From positions 1,462,227 to 1,526,226 of the forward strand of contig NZ_JAUSVL010000001.1 in the NCBI RefSeq assembly GCF_030814695.1: DNA of 64,000 bases, read 5' to 3'. The DNA comes from Oligosphaera ethanolica (GTDB lineage Bacteria > Verrucomicrobiota > Lentisphaeria > Oligosphaerales > Oligosphaeraceae). Of the stretch, positions 1 through 9,278 are shown piece by piece. Position 1 is the stretch's first letter. Each line of letters starts with the position of its first letter. The translations under genes were made by a program, and so were the position numbers. The notes beneath the pieces were generated by a model. It made no database searches. It was not told the DNA's origin and saw nothing but the letters and a program-made list of their open reading frames with translations.

Positions 1-1
1 C

Positions 2-697
2 GATGAATCCCTGCCCTACCTCGACCACTACCTGGCGCCCTACCCGAAAACCAAGGCCATCGCTGAAAAAATGATCCTTGACGCCGACAACTGGGAGATG
101 GTCCCGAACTCGCCCGCGGACGACCGCCGCGAGCTCGGCGAACACAATGTCACTCGCCTCCGCACTTGCGCCATCCGCCCCCATCTCATCTGGGGGCCGG
201 ATGACCCGCATATCCTCCCGCAACTCTTCGCCTTCACTCTGGAAAAACGCCTGCGCATCATCGGCGACGGCCTGAACCAAGTCAGCATCACCTACGTGGA
301 CAACGCCGCCCACGCCCACATCCTGGCCGCCGACGAACTCGCCGGCCAGGCGCGCTGCGCCGGCAAGGCCTACTTCGTCCACGACACCGAGCCCGTCGTG
401 CTCTGGGATTGGATCAACAGTCTCCTGGCCAGCCTGCACTTGCCCACCGTGACCCGCCGTGTCGACTACCGCAGCGCCTACATCGTCGCCGCACTTTGCG
501 AATGGCTCACGGCCGGGCTGCCCTTCCTCGGCCCCGCCAAAATGACCCGCTTCGTCACCAACGAACTGGCATTCTCCCACTCCTTCAGCCACGAACGCGC
601 CAGCAGAGACTTCGGCTACCAGCCCATCGTCTCACCACAACAGGCCCTTGACAACGTCATCGCCTGGGCTAACCAACAAAAACTCTACCAGTCGTAA
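2..697 (+). CDS. NAD-dependent epimerase/dehydratase (3-beta-HSD-like SDR), 5' truncated
   Basis: The frame is open from base 2, so the gene starts upstream of the window. The visible part is the C-terminal two thirds of an extended short-chain dehydrogenase. The catalytic YxxxK motif is seen as YPKTK about 14 residues into the fragment. Next come the RPHLIWGPDDPH substrate-loop segment and a VSITYVDNAAHAHILA stretch typical of 3-beta-hydroxysteroid dehydrogenase/NSDHL-like sugar or sterol epimerases. The NAD-binding GxxGxxG lies outside the window. The substrate cannot be read from the sequence. It converges on the helicase gene with only 17 bases between stops and no obvious terminator. Confidence 0.85.
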   Translation, partial: DESLPYLDHYLAPYPKTKAIAEKMILDADNWEMVPNSPADDRRELGEHNVTRLRTCAIRPHLIWGPDDPHILPQLFAFTLEKRLRIIGDGLNQVSITYVDNAAHAHILAADELAGQARCAGKAYFVHDTEPVVLWDWINSLLASLHLPTVTRRVDYRSAYIVAALCEWLTAGLPFLGPAKMTRFVTNELAFSHSFSHERASRDFGYQPIVSPQQALDNVIAWANQQKLYQS

Positions 698-714
698 AAA
701 ACAGCCAGTTTTCC

Positions 715-3327
715 TCAAAAACCGAAGGTCAGCTGCCGGCCGCCGCTCGCAGCCGGCGCAGCCGGTGCAGCGGCCTTGGCCGGCGCGGCTTTCTCACCGT
801 CGTCATCGCTGTCACCCAATAGCGCGGCCAGCGCGGCCTCGTCCAGTTCCTCAACCACGCCGTCACGCGTGATGGCCCGCAGCATCCGCACAAAAATGCG
901 CCCGCGGGATTTCTTGGCCAAAAACTCGGCATCGCCGACCACGATCATCTCGCGGCGGCTGCGGGTATGCGTCACGTTCACGCGGTTCGGATCGTCCACA
1001 AAACCCACGCTGCGCCCACCAGAGCGCACGTAGGAGATAATCACCACGTCGCTCTCGCCGCCCTGAAAACTGTCCACCGTCGAAATACGCTGGTGCACAA
1101 ACTGCTCCCACTCCGCCGCAGCAATGCCCGCCGGTGGCGCCGACAGCATTTTGCGCAGCAAGCGCAGCTGCCGACGATAGGGCGTAATCACCGTGATTTC
1201 ATTGAGCGGATAGCACCCGCTGTACTCGCGCACCAGCGCCGCGCAAATCTCGGCCTCCAAGCGGTTCTCAATGCCCGGTTGGCCTGCGGTCACGACCTGT
1301 TCGCGCCGGCGTGCGACAGGCAGCTGCGACGTGCTGACAAAGCGCAGCGTCGATGCCGGATAGCGCAGCAGCCGTTCTTTGTAGCCCAGCTGGTAGTACT
1401 CCGCCGTCGGTGCCGCCTGCACCTGCGCGTTGTAAAACAAATGCGATGCAAAGCGCATCAGCCGGGGATTTTGGCAGCGGTAACTGTTGCGCAACAACAG
1501 CGTCGGAAAATGGCGGAACTCCTGCAGCCAGCCCAAAAAACTCCCGCCGATGAAAGCGCGCTCGTCACGCGTCAGCGCCCGGCCGGCCGTGGCAAACTCC
1601 GACCATATCTCCCGCGGCAACGGAAAGGGCGGCAGCTGTTGCGGATCACCAAAGAACAGCGCCCGCCGCGCCATACACAGGCACAGCAGTGTTTCGGCGG
1701 CGCCGCCCATGCCCGCTTCGTCAAAGACAATCACGTCAAACAGCCCGTTGCGGCTGATTTCCTCCGCGAGCGACGGCGAGCGCAACAAGCCGATCGGCGT
1801 CCCGGCGTGCAGCGCGCAGCCCGTCGCGGCGTTGCGGGCCGCAAACGCCGCCTGGACCGCCTCGTCGCCATGCCAACACTGATCGGCGACGTCGTCCTGC
1901 ACGGCCTCCCGGGAACTGCCATGGCGCAGCAACGGCATGTCCAGGAGCCGCCGACAAAGGTTGTCCAGCGCCGCGTTCGACGGCGCGGTAATCAGTACCC
2001 GCTGTGGCTGCCGACAAAGCTCCCGCAGCATCTTCTCGACCACGCAGGTCTTGCCGGTACCCGGCGGACCCTGAATCAGCACCACGCTGTGCAACGGATC
2101 AAGACAAGCTCCCACCGCGCGACTCTGCCAGCTGTCCAGGGTACCCAGCTGCGGCCCCGGCCGAAACAAATACGGCACGCTGCTTAATCCCAACACGCCA
2201 CGCAGCACCGCCTGCTCCGGTATTTCACTGGCCGCCAGCAAACGCTGTAGCTCCTGCAACGAACGAGTCACAAAGGCCTGCGGCGATTTCCGCAGGCCAG
2301 CACAGAGCTGCCCATCCAAAGGGCGCGTCTGTGAGGGATCGGTCCAGCTCAGGGTGCCAATCAACTCGTCGCTGTCGAGAATGTCAACCACGAAGTCCGC
2401 CACGGGCGCCTTCGGCTGCCCGAAAGGAAAGACCACCAGGCGACTGCCCTCGCGCAAAGGCAAGGTCGCGTCGCTCCGCACAGGCAGTTTCAACACGCAG
2501 ACGCCCGCAGCCGGCGCCGGCGACAGGTTCTCCGCACCGGCAAAATCCATCACAAAACGCTCCTCAGCCGCCAAGAGTTTCTTCGCCGTCTCAACTAGCA
2601 GGACCAAGCGCCGCCCCACAGCCCAAGTCGTCCCGGCTGGTATTTCCGCCGGCGGAATGGATACGTCGGCTGCCCCAGGGCCGGCATGGGTGGCCATAGC
2701 CGCTTCAGCTGTCGCCGGCACGCCTAGATTGAAGGTAAGCTGCGGGCTGGATTCGTCTGCGGCCATATCTGCCAGGACCTTGCCCACCAGCGCTAACCGC
2801 GTCCGCGCGCTACTCTTCTCCAAGCTGCGAATAATGTCCTCGGGATAGCGCCCCCGCAGGGACTGCAACGCGTCAAGAATCATCGCGTTCTGCACGTGCT
2901 TAAGGTCCACGCCGGGATATTGCTCGCGCACCTGCGCCACCACATCGGACATGACCTCGACCCGCTCGCCGTAACTGCGATCGTCATCACCGTGCCGTTC
3001 CGGCTTCTGTGCCGTCACCTGCAGGGCGCCGTCAACAAACCGCAGCAGAACCAGCTGCGTCTCGTCATCGTCCTCCACCACCAGCGCCGCGCAATGCTCG
3101 TCATCATGCCAAGTAAAATGCGCCACCCGCTCACCAGTCGCTGCCCCCGGCGCCAGCACCTGCCGCCGCCCCAGCCGCAAGCCAGCCGCTGGCACCACAA
3201 AGGGCTCCGGACGACAAGCGTCCTCCCACAGGCAATAGAACTGCCGACTCTGCACCAGCTCCTGATTCGTCGCCCACAGTTTCTCAGCTTCCGCTATGTA
3301 GCCACTGACTTTTGCAAATTCGGTCAT
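715..3327 (-). CDS. UPF1/DNA2-like superfamily I helicase
   Basis: 870 residues. The first ~400 residues are family-poor. A complete SF1B helicase core follows: Walker A GPPGTGKT near residues 420-427, Walker B VIVFDEAG near 532-539, a GDPQQLPP motif III, an R-rich NSYRCQNPRL segment, the motif V region STVDSFQGGESDVV near 750, and motif VI NVTHTRSRREMIVVG. The arrangement resembles IGHMBP2/SMUBP-2-type helicases that unwind DNA or RNA from 5' to 3'. The C-terminus is Ala/Pro-rich low complexity. The ATG used has only a weak Shine-Dalgarno sequence. No partner gene is adjacent, so whether it acts in repair or RNA handling is open. Confidence 0.9.
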   Translation of the reverse strand: MTEFAKVSGYIAEAEKLWATNQELVQSRQFYCLWEDACRPEPFVVPAAGLRLGRRQVLAPGAATGERVAHFTWHDDEHCAALVVEDDDETQLVLLRFVDGALQVTAQKPERHGDDDRSYGERVEVMSDVVAQVREQYPGVDLKHVQNAMILDALQSLRGRYPEDIIRSLEKSSARTRLALVGKVLADMAADESSPQLTFNLGVPATAEAAMATHAGPGAADVSIPPAEIPAGTTWAVGRRLVLLVETAKKLLAAEERFVMDFAGAENLSPAPAAGVCVLKLPVRSDATLPLREGSRLVVFPFGQPKAPVADFVVDILDSDELIGTLSWTDPSQTRPLDGQLCAGLRKSPQAFVTRSLQELQRLLAASEIPEQAVLRGVLGLSSVPYLFRPGPQLGTLDSWQSRAVGACLDPLHSVVLIQGPPGTGKTCVVEKMLRELCRQPQRVLITAPSNAALDNLCRRLLDMPLLRHGSSREAVQDDVADQCWHGDEAVQAAFAARNAATGCALHAGTPIGLLRSPSLAEEISRNGLFDVIVFDEAGMGGAAETLLCLCMARRALFFGDPQQLPPFPLPREIWSEFATAGRALTRDERAFIGGSFLGWLQEFRHFPTLLLRNSYRCQNPRLMRFASHLFYNAQVQAAPTAEYYQLGYKERLLRYPASTLRFVSTSQLPVARRREQVVTAGQPGIENRLEAEICAALVREYSGCYPLNEITVITPYRRQLRLLRKMLSAPPAGIAAAEWEQFVHQRISTVDSFQGGESDVVIISYVRSGGRSVGFVDDPNRVNVTHTRSRREMIVVGDAEFLAKKSRGRIFVRMLRAITRDGVVEELDEAALAALLGDSDDDGEKAAPAKAAAPAAPAASGGRQLTFGF

Positions 3328-3518
3328 GGTAGCCTATATCGCCGGCCAACCGGCTTCCTTACCGTAGATAACGAAAAGCCTCTGCCCGGCCATGGCACTG
3401 CGCTTGTTGCCGGACAGAGGCCCGAAGTCGTCATGAATGTCATCTCGCATGTATGGCGCATGCACAATAAACACAGGCGATGACCCTCAGCATGGTCGCG
3501 CCTGAATCCACCGTGCGC

Positions 3519-4253
3519 TCAGTCTTCCAACGGCCGCATCACTACCGGACCAAACTCCGGCTTGCCCGCATTGTCCACAATCGTGACAATGTATTTCTGA
3601 GGACGCTTGTCGGTCCCCAGGAAGGTCACGCCACCGTGCAGCTTGGAGGCCCAGTCCGCAGACTTGCGCACTGTCTCCAGGGTGGTCTCCAAACCAACCA
3701 CGCGTTTATGCAAACCCGATACTTTTGCCAAAGCTCCAGCACATAGCACCAGCGTGATCAGATTCGTCACCAACAACAACACCAGCAGCAGCGTCGCATT
3801 GCCATTGCGTGACGACGACGCAACAGCAGCAGCAGCTGGTCGCGAAACTGCCGCAACAACGGGCTGTGCCGCCGGCGTAATCACCGCCGAACGCGTCGCC
3901 GTCGCCGATGGTGGCGCTACAGCCGCAGCCGGCTTGGCGCCGCCCAGCGACGCCTGCGTCGCCGAGGGCATCGCGCCCACCGCCGGCTTCACTTTTGCAC
4001 CAAGACCCTTACCCATCAATGGCTTGCCACCAGCTGCACCCAAACGCGCGCCCGCCGCTGGACGACTCTGCGTCGCACCCGGGGTACCCGCCGCCGCCTG
4101 CTCGGGCTGCGCCTGTTGCTCGTCTGGAGCGGGCTTAGCAGAAGTATCGGCCTGTCCGCTATTCTCGCCCTGGGCCGCATTCTCACCCTGCGCGTCGTTC
4201 TTCTTGTCATCGCCGAATGCCGCCAAAATCGCATCTTCCAACTTGTCGCTCAT
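3519..4253 (-). CDS. Ala/Pro-rich single-pass membrane protein of unknown function
   Basis: 244 residues, not recognised as a known family. The N-terminal ~140 residues are low complexity, rich in Ala, Pro, Gln and Gly, with an AQGEN repeat near the start. One clear membrane segment, a run of Leu/Val/Thr/Ala around residues 153-175 (LLLVLLLVTNLITLVLCAGA), is followed by a short coiled-coil-like stretch (KVSGLHKRVVGLETTLETVRK). The ~50-residue C-terminus has a hydrophobic beta-like pattern. The likely topology is a cytoplasmic disordered N-terminus with an external C-terminal domain. A GGAG ribosome site sits 5 bases before the ATG. The low-complexity region shows codon-position bias, so it looks truly coding. 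Confidence 0.7.
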   Translation of the reverse strand: MSDKLEDAILAAFGDDKKNDAQGENAAQGENSGQADTSAKPAPDEQQAQPEQAAAGTPGATQSRPAAGARLGAAGGKPLMGKGLGAKVKPAVGAMPSATQASLGGAKPAAAVAPPSATATRSAVITPAAQPVVAAVSRPAAAAVASSSRNGNATLLLVLLLVTNLITLVLCAGALAKVSGLHKRVVGLETTLETVRKSADWASKLHGGVTFLGTDKRPQKYIVTIVDNAGKPEFGPVVMRPLED

Positions 4254-4384
4254 GTCGTAGCTCCATATCGGCCCACTGGCCGTTTCGCAGACTTAGTCTC
4301 GCCATTTCTGACAAGGGCTCACTCAGCAAGTCAACGGCCTAGTGTATTCACCGCGATCACGTTGTCAAGCATACCACCGCATTT

Positions 4385-4545
4385 TCCGACACGGACACCG
4401 GAATCGGTCAGCGCCGAAGGCGCGCACTGTCTTGAGCGCCGAAGGCGCGCCTTCGGCGCTCAATGCAGGTCGCCCTTACAGGGCTCTATTTTGATGTGCC
4501 CTCTACCCATGGCTACGCGCCTTCGGCGCCACGGAATGGACAGCA
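4385..4545. repeat. Partial copy of the dispersed palindromic repeat family
   Basis: Several GCGCCGAAGGCGCGC palindromes lie here, followed by a 'gtcgcccttacagggctc' block that recurs at 19390, 21612 and 61195. This is a degraded piece of the composite element described at 19111-19697. Its end overlaps the last codons of the DUF2851 gene. Confidence 0.6.
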
Positions 4546-6060
4546 GTCGCAGTTATTATCCAGGGCCAGACAGAAATTTTTGTATATGTCGATCAGTCCT
4601 TGTTGGTGGCAGACGCTGCGGATGAGTTCGCGCGAACGGCTCGGTGGCGCCAAAAAACGCTGGATGGCCTCCTTCAGCAGCCGGTTTTCCTGGCTGGGCG
4701 GCAAGAGAACATAGGCGTCGCGAACGCGTTGCGCGGCGGCGCTGTCCGCCCCGGCCGTCAGCGCGAGCTGCGCATTCAGGTAGGGCAGGAAGACATTGGC
4801 AGCGATATCCAGCAATCGTGGCGGCCCGAGCAGGTCTGCCGCCGGCTTGATGGCATGGCCAAAATCGCGGTATCCCCGCCAGCTCTGCGCCGCCGTCAGC
4901 GGCGCCTGCATGGCCTTGCGCAATAGTCGTGCATTACTACTGCTTAGCGCCAGCTGCTGCAGCCATTGCGCCGGCCGATAGTCCACCCGCCGCAGCCACG
5001 ACAGCCCCGCCGCGAGACGCCGTTGCGGGCTGTTGTAGGGGCGAGCACTACCGCTATGCCAGTCCAGTTCCAGCCGGGTATGACCGCAACGCCACCAGCG
5101 TTGCCACAGATCGGCCACGGCGTCGCGCCATTCGGGCAGCACCTCGTCTTGCGTCGGATCTGGCAGCAACCCCGCCATGCCGAAAAGCAGCGCCTCGCGG
5201 TCTTCGTCGCTTGGCAGGGCCTGCAGTCGTTCCAGTGGCGCTGCCTCGGCCAAGGCGCGGAATGCCTCGCGGTGATTCTTGTAGCCCAGGCAATCGAAGA
5301 AACCCACGTAGAGCGCCTGATCCGACCCCAGTTCAGCCGCGCTTCGCAGCAGGTGCAGGCCCTTGTTCTCCAAACGCGCCAGCCCCGCCGCATTCAGAAT
5401 CGTGCGCAGCTGCTCGTCGTCCGTCAACGCCCAACGCAGAGCGCACGCGCCGGCGCGCACCTGGCGGGCGTAGGGATAGCACGCGTCTTCCATCTGCCAG
5501 AGCAATTTCTCCCAGGCCGCGCTGAGAAACTCGCTCAGCACCAGCGTTTCGAGCTCCGGTCGCGGCGGCGGCGCATCGTCCTGCCACACCGCGTGGAGAA
5601 TCACGCCGTTGTATGCCGGGTCCTGCTGATGGCCATGCCGGTGCCAATCCGAGCTGCGGCGATGTATCTCCACATCGCCATGCAACAAACGCCCGGCAAT
5701 CACCAGGCTCGCGCCGCGAAAATCCGGCCCACCGGACACATTCCACACCCCCGGCGATATCACCTGCAGGGCCTGGCCGCTCACCGTCGTCAAAGCCGGC
5801 GCCAAATGCCGTTCATTCCAGATAATCTGCAAAAAACGCTCGTTGAACTGACAGCCCGGCCAGCCATCAACAGCGCCGCCCTCCGCTATCACCCCACCAC
5901 CGCTCGGGACCTCCCCCCCGCCAGGGAACACACCGCCGCTCCCCAGCGCCCGGCATGCCCGCAACCGTGGCAGGTATTCCGCGCGCAACCACCGCCCCGC
6001 CGCAACCGCAACCCCGTCGTCTTTCCGATCGCCATTCATGCCAACCGCCTCCATAGCCAA
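4513..6060 (-). CDS. DUF2851 family protein
   Basis: 515 residues. The N-terminal region has the family signature: NERFLQIIWNERHL, then SPGVWNVSGGPDFRGA, then HGDVEIHRRSSDWHRHGH and a YNGVILHAVW strand. The C-terminus keeps the typical CHQQGLIDIYKNFC followed by a CDCCPF cysteine cluster. DUF2851 proteins are widespread in Bacteroidetes and PVC bacteria; their function is unknown, though the D/E/H-rich core resembles a nuclease-like fold. The first ~65 residues are Gly-rich and do not match the family, so translation may start at a later codon. The gene stands alone. Confidence 0.85.
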   Translation of the reverse strand: MAMEAVGMNGDRKDDGVAVAAGRWLRAEYLPRLRACRALGSGGVFPGGGEVPSGGGVIAEGGAVDGWPGCQFNERFLQIIWNERHLAPALTTVSGQALQVISPGVWNVSGGPDFRGASLVIAGRLLHGDVEIHRRSSDWHRHGHQQDPAYNGVILHAVWQDDAPPPRPELETLVLSEFLSAAWEKLLWQMEDACYPYARQVRAGACALRWALTDDEQLRTILNAAGLARLENKGLHLLRSAAELGSDQALYVGFFDCLGYKNHREAFRALAEAAPLERLQALPSDEDREALLFGMAGLLPDPTQDEVLPEWRDAVADLWQRWWRCGHTRLELDWHSGSARPYNSPQRRLAAGLSWLRRVDYRPAQWLQQLALSSSNARLLRKAMQAPLTAAQSWRGYRDFGHAIKPAADLLGPPRLLDIAANVFLPYLNAQLALTAGADSAAAQRVRDAYVLLPPSQENRLLKEAIQRFLAPPSRSRELIRSVCHQQGLIDIYKNFCLALDNNCDCCPFRGAEGA

Positions 6061-6262
6061 TCACGCACCTACACAACCCGCAAGGTGGGGAAAATTGTAT
6101 TGTCGGCGCCGACGGCGCCACAGAGGCAAGATGGCATCGCGGCGCGACAGATCAATGGCGGTAATGGCATAATGTGATTTTGTAGTCGCGGCTATAACCT
6201 TATGCTGTTTTGGGGGATATATTAGCCTTTCCATTTCGGCTATCTGACAAAGGACTCGCTAC

Positions 6263-6646
6263 ATGGAACACGCTATCATCACTGGTATCGACCACCCGGC
6301 CGTGGCCGCCGTTGAGCCCGCGCGACTAGCGCAATGGTACATCGCGGTGCTAGGCTACACGGAATATCACCGCACTGACCGCAATGTGTGGATACTCGCG
6401 GCACCAGACGGGTCGCTGCTGGAAGTCATGCCCAAAGACGACACGGCCCGGCCCGCCCGCACGACCTGGACGCCCGGCTGGTCGCACCTGGCGCTGCGCG
6501 TCAACGACCTCAACCAAGCCGCCGCCATACTCCGCGACCACGGCGTGGTCTTCCCCGATGCGCCGGTGCCCGCCATTGGCGGCGGTCAGCTGCTCAATTT
6601 CGTTGATCCCGAAGGCAATATGCTGCAAATCGTTTCTCGTTCATAA
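6263..6646 (+). CDS. VOC (glyoxalase/bleomycin-resistance) family protein
   Basis: 127 residues, a single vicinal-oxygen-chelate domain with two beta-alpha-beta-beta-beta halves. Three of the usual metal-ligand positions are visible: H11 (GIDHPAV), E54 (LLEVMP) and H75 (WSHLALRV). The fourth, usually Glu, is Q122 (NMLQIV), so metal binding may be altered or lost. An AAGGA ribosome site precedes the ATG. It lies 49 bases upstream of the iron-sulfur protein gene on the same strand and may be cotranscribed with it. The substrate is unknown. Confidence 0.85.
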   Translation: MEHAIITGIDHPAVAAVEPARLAQWYIAVLGYTEYHRTDRNVWILAAPDGSLLEVMPKDDTARPARTTWTPGWSHLALRVNDLNQAAAILRDHGVVFPDAPVPAIGGGQLLNFVDPEGNMLQIVSRS

Positions 6647-6695
6647 ATAGCCAGCAAGAGCAAACAGAACCACAGCACGCGAAAGGCCTCGTACG

Positions 6696-7739
6696 ATGAT
6701 CACCGCTCAAGAAGTCAAAGCTCACGCCAAGCGTCTTGGCGCCGACCTGGTCGGCATCTCCCCCATGAGCCGTTTTGAGGGCGCGCCCAAGCAGATGGAC
6801 GCCCGCTACATCTTTCCGAACGCCAAGTCAATGATCGTCCTCGGCTTCCGTATTGCCCGCGGCACCCTGCGCGGCATCGAAGAAGGCACGCTGTTCAGCA
6901 ACTACCCGTCCATGGGCTATGCGGCCATCAACCAGATTTACGGCCCGATGGTCCTCTGGAACCTCACCCGCATCCTGGAAGACGAGGGCCACGAAACCAT
7001 CCCCATGCTCAACGCCAACGGCGGTGAAGCCCTCAACCCCGTCACCGGCAAATTCCGCAAAGGCTGGAGCCGACCCGTCGCCGATGGCAAGCCCTACCCC
7101 GACGTGCTCGTGCACTTCCGCCTCGCCGCCTACATGGCCGGCCTCGGTGAAATCGGCTGGAGCAAGGTCTTCCTCACCCCCGAATTCGGCCCGCGCCAGC
7201 GCTTCGCCATTCTCCTCACCGACGCCGAGCTCGAACCCGATCCAATCTATGAAGGCAAAATCTGCGACCGCTGCAAACTCTGCGTCAAGCACTGCCACGG
7301 CAACGCCATCAGCATGGACGAATCCGTGAAGGTCACCGTCGCCGGCCACGAACTCGAATGGAACAAACTCGACCCCCTCGCCTGCGAAAAAGGCATCCAA
7401 GGCGGTCTCGGCAAAGAGCTTAGTCCATTCGATGGCGAATATCCCCGCATGTACGGCTACGGCCGCGCCATCGAAGGCGCCTGCGGCTGCATCCGCGCCT
7501 GCATGATGCACCTCGAAGAACGCAAGAAAATCAAAAACCTCTTCCACAACAAATTCCGGTCGACGCCGCAATGGGAAATCGACCGCAGCAAGCCCTACGA
7601 ACTCACCCAGGACGTGCTGGATTACTACGGCAAAAAGGACATGATCGAAGACGTCGACGAGTACATCAAGTACAACGCCCGCGACAACTACGGCACCGCC
7701 AACAAGAAAACGGACAAGCCCAACCCGCTGATCGACTGA
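6696..7739 (+). CDS. QueG/reductive-dehalogenase-like double 4Fe-4S protein
   Basis: 347 residues. The N-terminal half resembles the flavin/cobalamin-reductase-like region of epoxyqueuosine reductase and reductive dehalogenase relatives (GADLVGISPMSRF, AAYMAGLGEIGWSKVFLTPEFGPRQRF). Two iron-sulfur motifs follow: C190-x2-C193-x2-C196-x3-C200, then C230 with C263, C265 and C269. The second cluster is not in plain ferredoxin spacing. True QueG proteins use cobalamin to reduce epoxyqueuosine in tRNA; whether this paralogue does so is not shown. No secretion signal or TAT motif is present. The next gene, 111 bases downstream, is also cysteine-cluster-bearing, suggesting a joint redox role. Confidence 0.75.
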   Translation: MITAQEVKAHAKRLGADLVGISPMSRFEGAPKQMDARYIFPNAKSMIVLGFRIARGTLRGIEEGTLFSNYPSMGYAAINQIYGPMVLWNLTRILEDEGHETIPMLNANGGEALNPVTGKFRKGWSRPVADGKPYPDVLVHFRLAAYMAGLGEIGWSKVFLTPEFGPRQRFAILLTDAELEPDPIYEGKICDRCKLCVKHCHGNAISMDESVKVTVAGHELEWNKLDPLACEKGIQGGLGKELSPFDGEYPRMYGYGRAIEGACGCIRACMMHLEERKKIKNLFHNKFRSTPQWEIDRSKPYELTQDVLDYYGKKDMIEDVDEYIKYNARDNYGTANKKTDKPNPLID

Positions 7740-7850
7740 CCCGTCCCCAAAGCCACAGTCCATTCGGCCCATACGCGGGTAGCGACGCCACTTGGCGCCG
7801 CGACCCGCTGTTTCGTATCCCCAGCAACGCATGCCACAGCAGGACCCGCC

Positions 7851-8927
7851 ATGCCCCACGCTAATCCGCCCTTCACTTTCGCCGTCGGCTATCAGCAACC
7901 TGAAAATGGCGAACGCTTCAGCGACATCGTGGCAGACTACCAACCACAGGTCGGCGAAGTCTATTTCGCTTGGGTCGGCACGCCCTCCGGCCGACCGATC
8001 CTCGGCGCCCATGACGATGACAGCGATGCCATCCAAGACGTGCTCGAAGAAGACCTCAAAGCCCTGCGCCAGCTCGGCGTGAAGCTCGACATTCTCTTCA
8101 ACGCCAACTGCTACGGCGCGCACGCCTTCAGCCGCGAGCTGGATAACAACGTCCGCGGCGTCATGGACTACCTCGGCGAACTGGGCTGCCAGCCAGACAT
8201 CATCACCACGACCTCGCCGGCCATCGCCCATATCAGCAAAACACACTTCCCGGCCGTCGAAGTTCGCGCCTCCGTCAATATGCGCATTGGCAGCACCCAG
8301 GCCATGAGCTACGTCGATGATCTCTTCGATAGCTTCTATCTGCAACGCGACCGCCAGCGCGATCTCCGCCACGTCGCCAGCGTGCACCAGTGGTGCGAGC
8401 GGCATCATAAAAAACTCTGCCTGCTCGCCAACAGCGGCTGCCTCAAATACTGCCCGGGACAGACGTTCCACGACAATTTCCTGGCCCACATCGCCAAAGT
8501 CGAAACGATGGACAACCTCCCCGGCTGGAATCCGCACGTGTGCTGGAATCTCTACCGCAAGCCCGAGCACTTCGTGGAATTCCTCAAGGCGACCTGGATC
8601 CGTCCAGAAGACCTCCATCACTACGCCGGCATGGTCCACACCGTCAAACTAGCTACCCGCCAGCACTCCCATCCCCGCGTGGTCATCGGCGCCTATGCCA
8701 ACCAGTCCTTCGCCGGCGATCTGCTCAGCCTGACCGAACCCGGCTTCTCCACCGCCTTCGCACCATTCTACATCGATAACCAGGCATTCCCACCCGACTG
8801 GGCCGAACACATGGCCCAATGCCCCGAAAACTGCGACAGCTGCCACTACTGCCAAGACGTCCTCAATCTCGTCCTCAAAAACAGCAACGGGGGCAGATGG
8901 GACGTAGGGGACGTAGGGGACGAATAG
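7851..8927 (+). CDS. U32-peptidase-like TIM-barrel protein with C-terminal cysteine cluster
   Basis: 358 residues. The central pattern (VKLDILFNANCYG, GCQPDIITTTSPA, VEVRASVNMRIGS, CLLANSGCLKYCPGQ) fits the U32/UbiU-V-type barrel, whose members coordinate a 4Fe-4S cluster. Candidate ligands are the cysteines of NSGCLKYC and of the C-terminal CPENCDSCHYC. UbiU/UbiV act in oxygen-independent hydroxylation and other U32 proteins modify RNA; the role here is unknown. The last dozen residues (WDVGDVGDE) are encoded by a GGACGTAGG tandem repeat that has run into the 3' end of the gene, so the natural stop may have been displaced. Confidence 0.55.
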   Translation: MPHANPPFTFAVGYQQPENGERFSDIVADYQPQVGEVYFAWVGTPSGRPILGAHDDDSDAIQDVLEEDLKALRQLGVKLDILFNANCYGAHAFSRELDNNVRGVMDYLGELGCQPDIITTTSPAIAHISKTHFPAVEVRASVNMRIGSTQAMSYVDDLFDSFYLQRDRQRDLRHVASVHQWCERHHKKLCLLANSGCLKYCPGQTFHDNFLAHIAKVETMDNLPGWNPHVCWNLYRKPEHFVEFLKATWIRPEDLHHYAGMVHTVKLATRQHSHPRVVIGAYANQSFAGDLLSLTEPGFSTAFAPFYIDNQAFPPDWAEHMAQCPENCDSCHYCQDVLNLVLKNSNGGRWDVGDVGDE

Positions 8928-8965
8928 GACGTAGGGGGATGGGACGAATGGGACGGATCACCCCC
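8896..8965. repeat. GGACGTAGGG-type short tandem repeat
   Basis: About six degenerate units of a 9-10-base GGGACGTAGG/GGGACGAAT motif cover the 3' end of the U32-like gene and the start of the spacer. Similar 'ggac' microrepeats occur at 18798-18835 and 55066-55165, always next to gene ends. Confidence 0.8.
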
Positions 8966-9045
8966 ACACCCCTCGCTCGCCAATTCCGCTGACGCGTGTC
9001 GCGCCCCAATATCTGCCTTCTGCCGCCGCCCATTCTTTGCCGCGA

Positions 9046-9210
9046 AGCGGCAGAAGCGCTGAAGGCGCGAAACATACCAGCCCAGGGCAAGCAGCGCTGA
9101 AAGCGCGCGCCGCCCTGGGTATAACGGCGACAATGTTCGTGTTCCTCGGCCTCTTTGGCCCCAGTCGGCGCAGCTGACTGGGGCCAAAGAGGCAATGGAA
9201 CTCATTGACT
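9046..9210. repeat. Dispersed repeat, hairpin module (copy A)
   Basis: This copy has two hairpins. The first is bounded by 'agcccagggcaagc' and 'gccctgggt' with a short inner GCGC-TGAAA-GCGC stem. The second is a perfect 18-base stem, 9149-9166 against 9176-9193, with a 9-base loop. Related copies lie at 19190, 41855 and 49333. It fills most of the 351-base gap between the U32-like and URO-D genes. Short open frames across it are by-products of its GC content. Confidence 0.9.
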
Positions 9211-9278
9211 GCGCATCTTCGGCTGCGGCCGCCGGCCCTTCCCCTCCCCCGCAAACTCATCATTCCTCCCCCCCCTCC

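Noticed and set aside
6828..8639. Long minus-strand open frame over the iron-sulfur genes
   Set aside because: It is antisense to two well-supported genes and open only because of their GC-rich third positions.
8958..9263. Small proteins in the repeat copy A region
   Set aside because: They are translations of the hairpin module, recurring in all copies and in both orientations, with no start or ribosome site.
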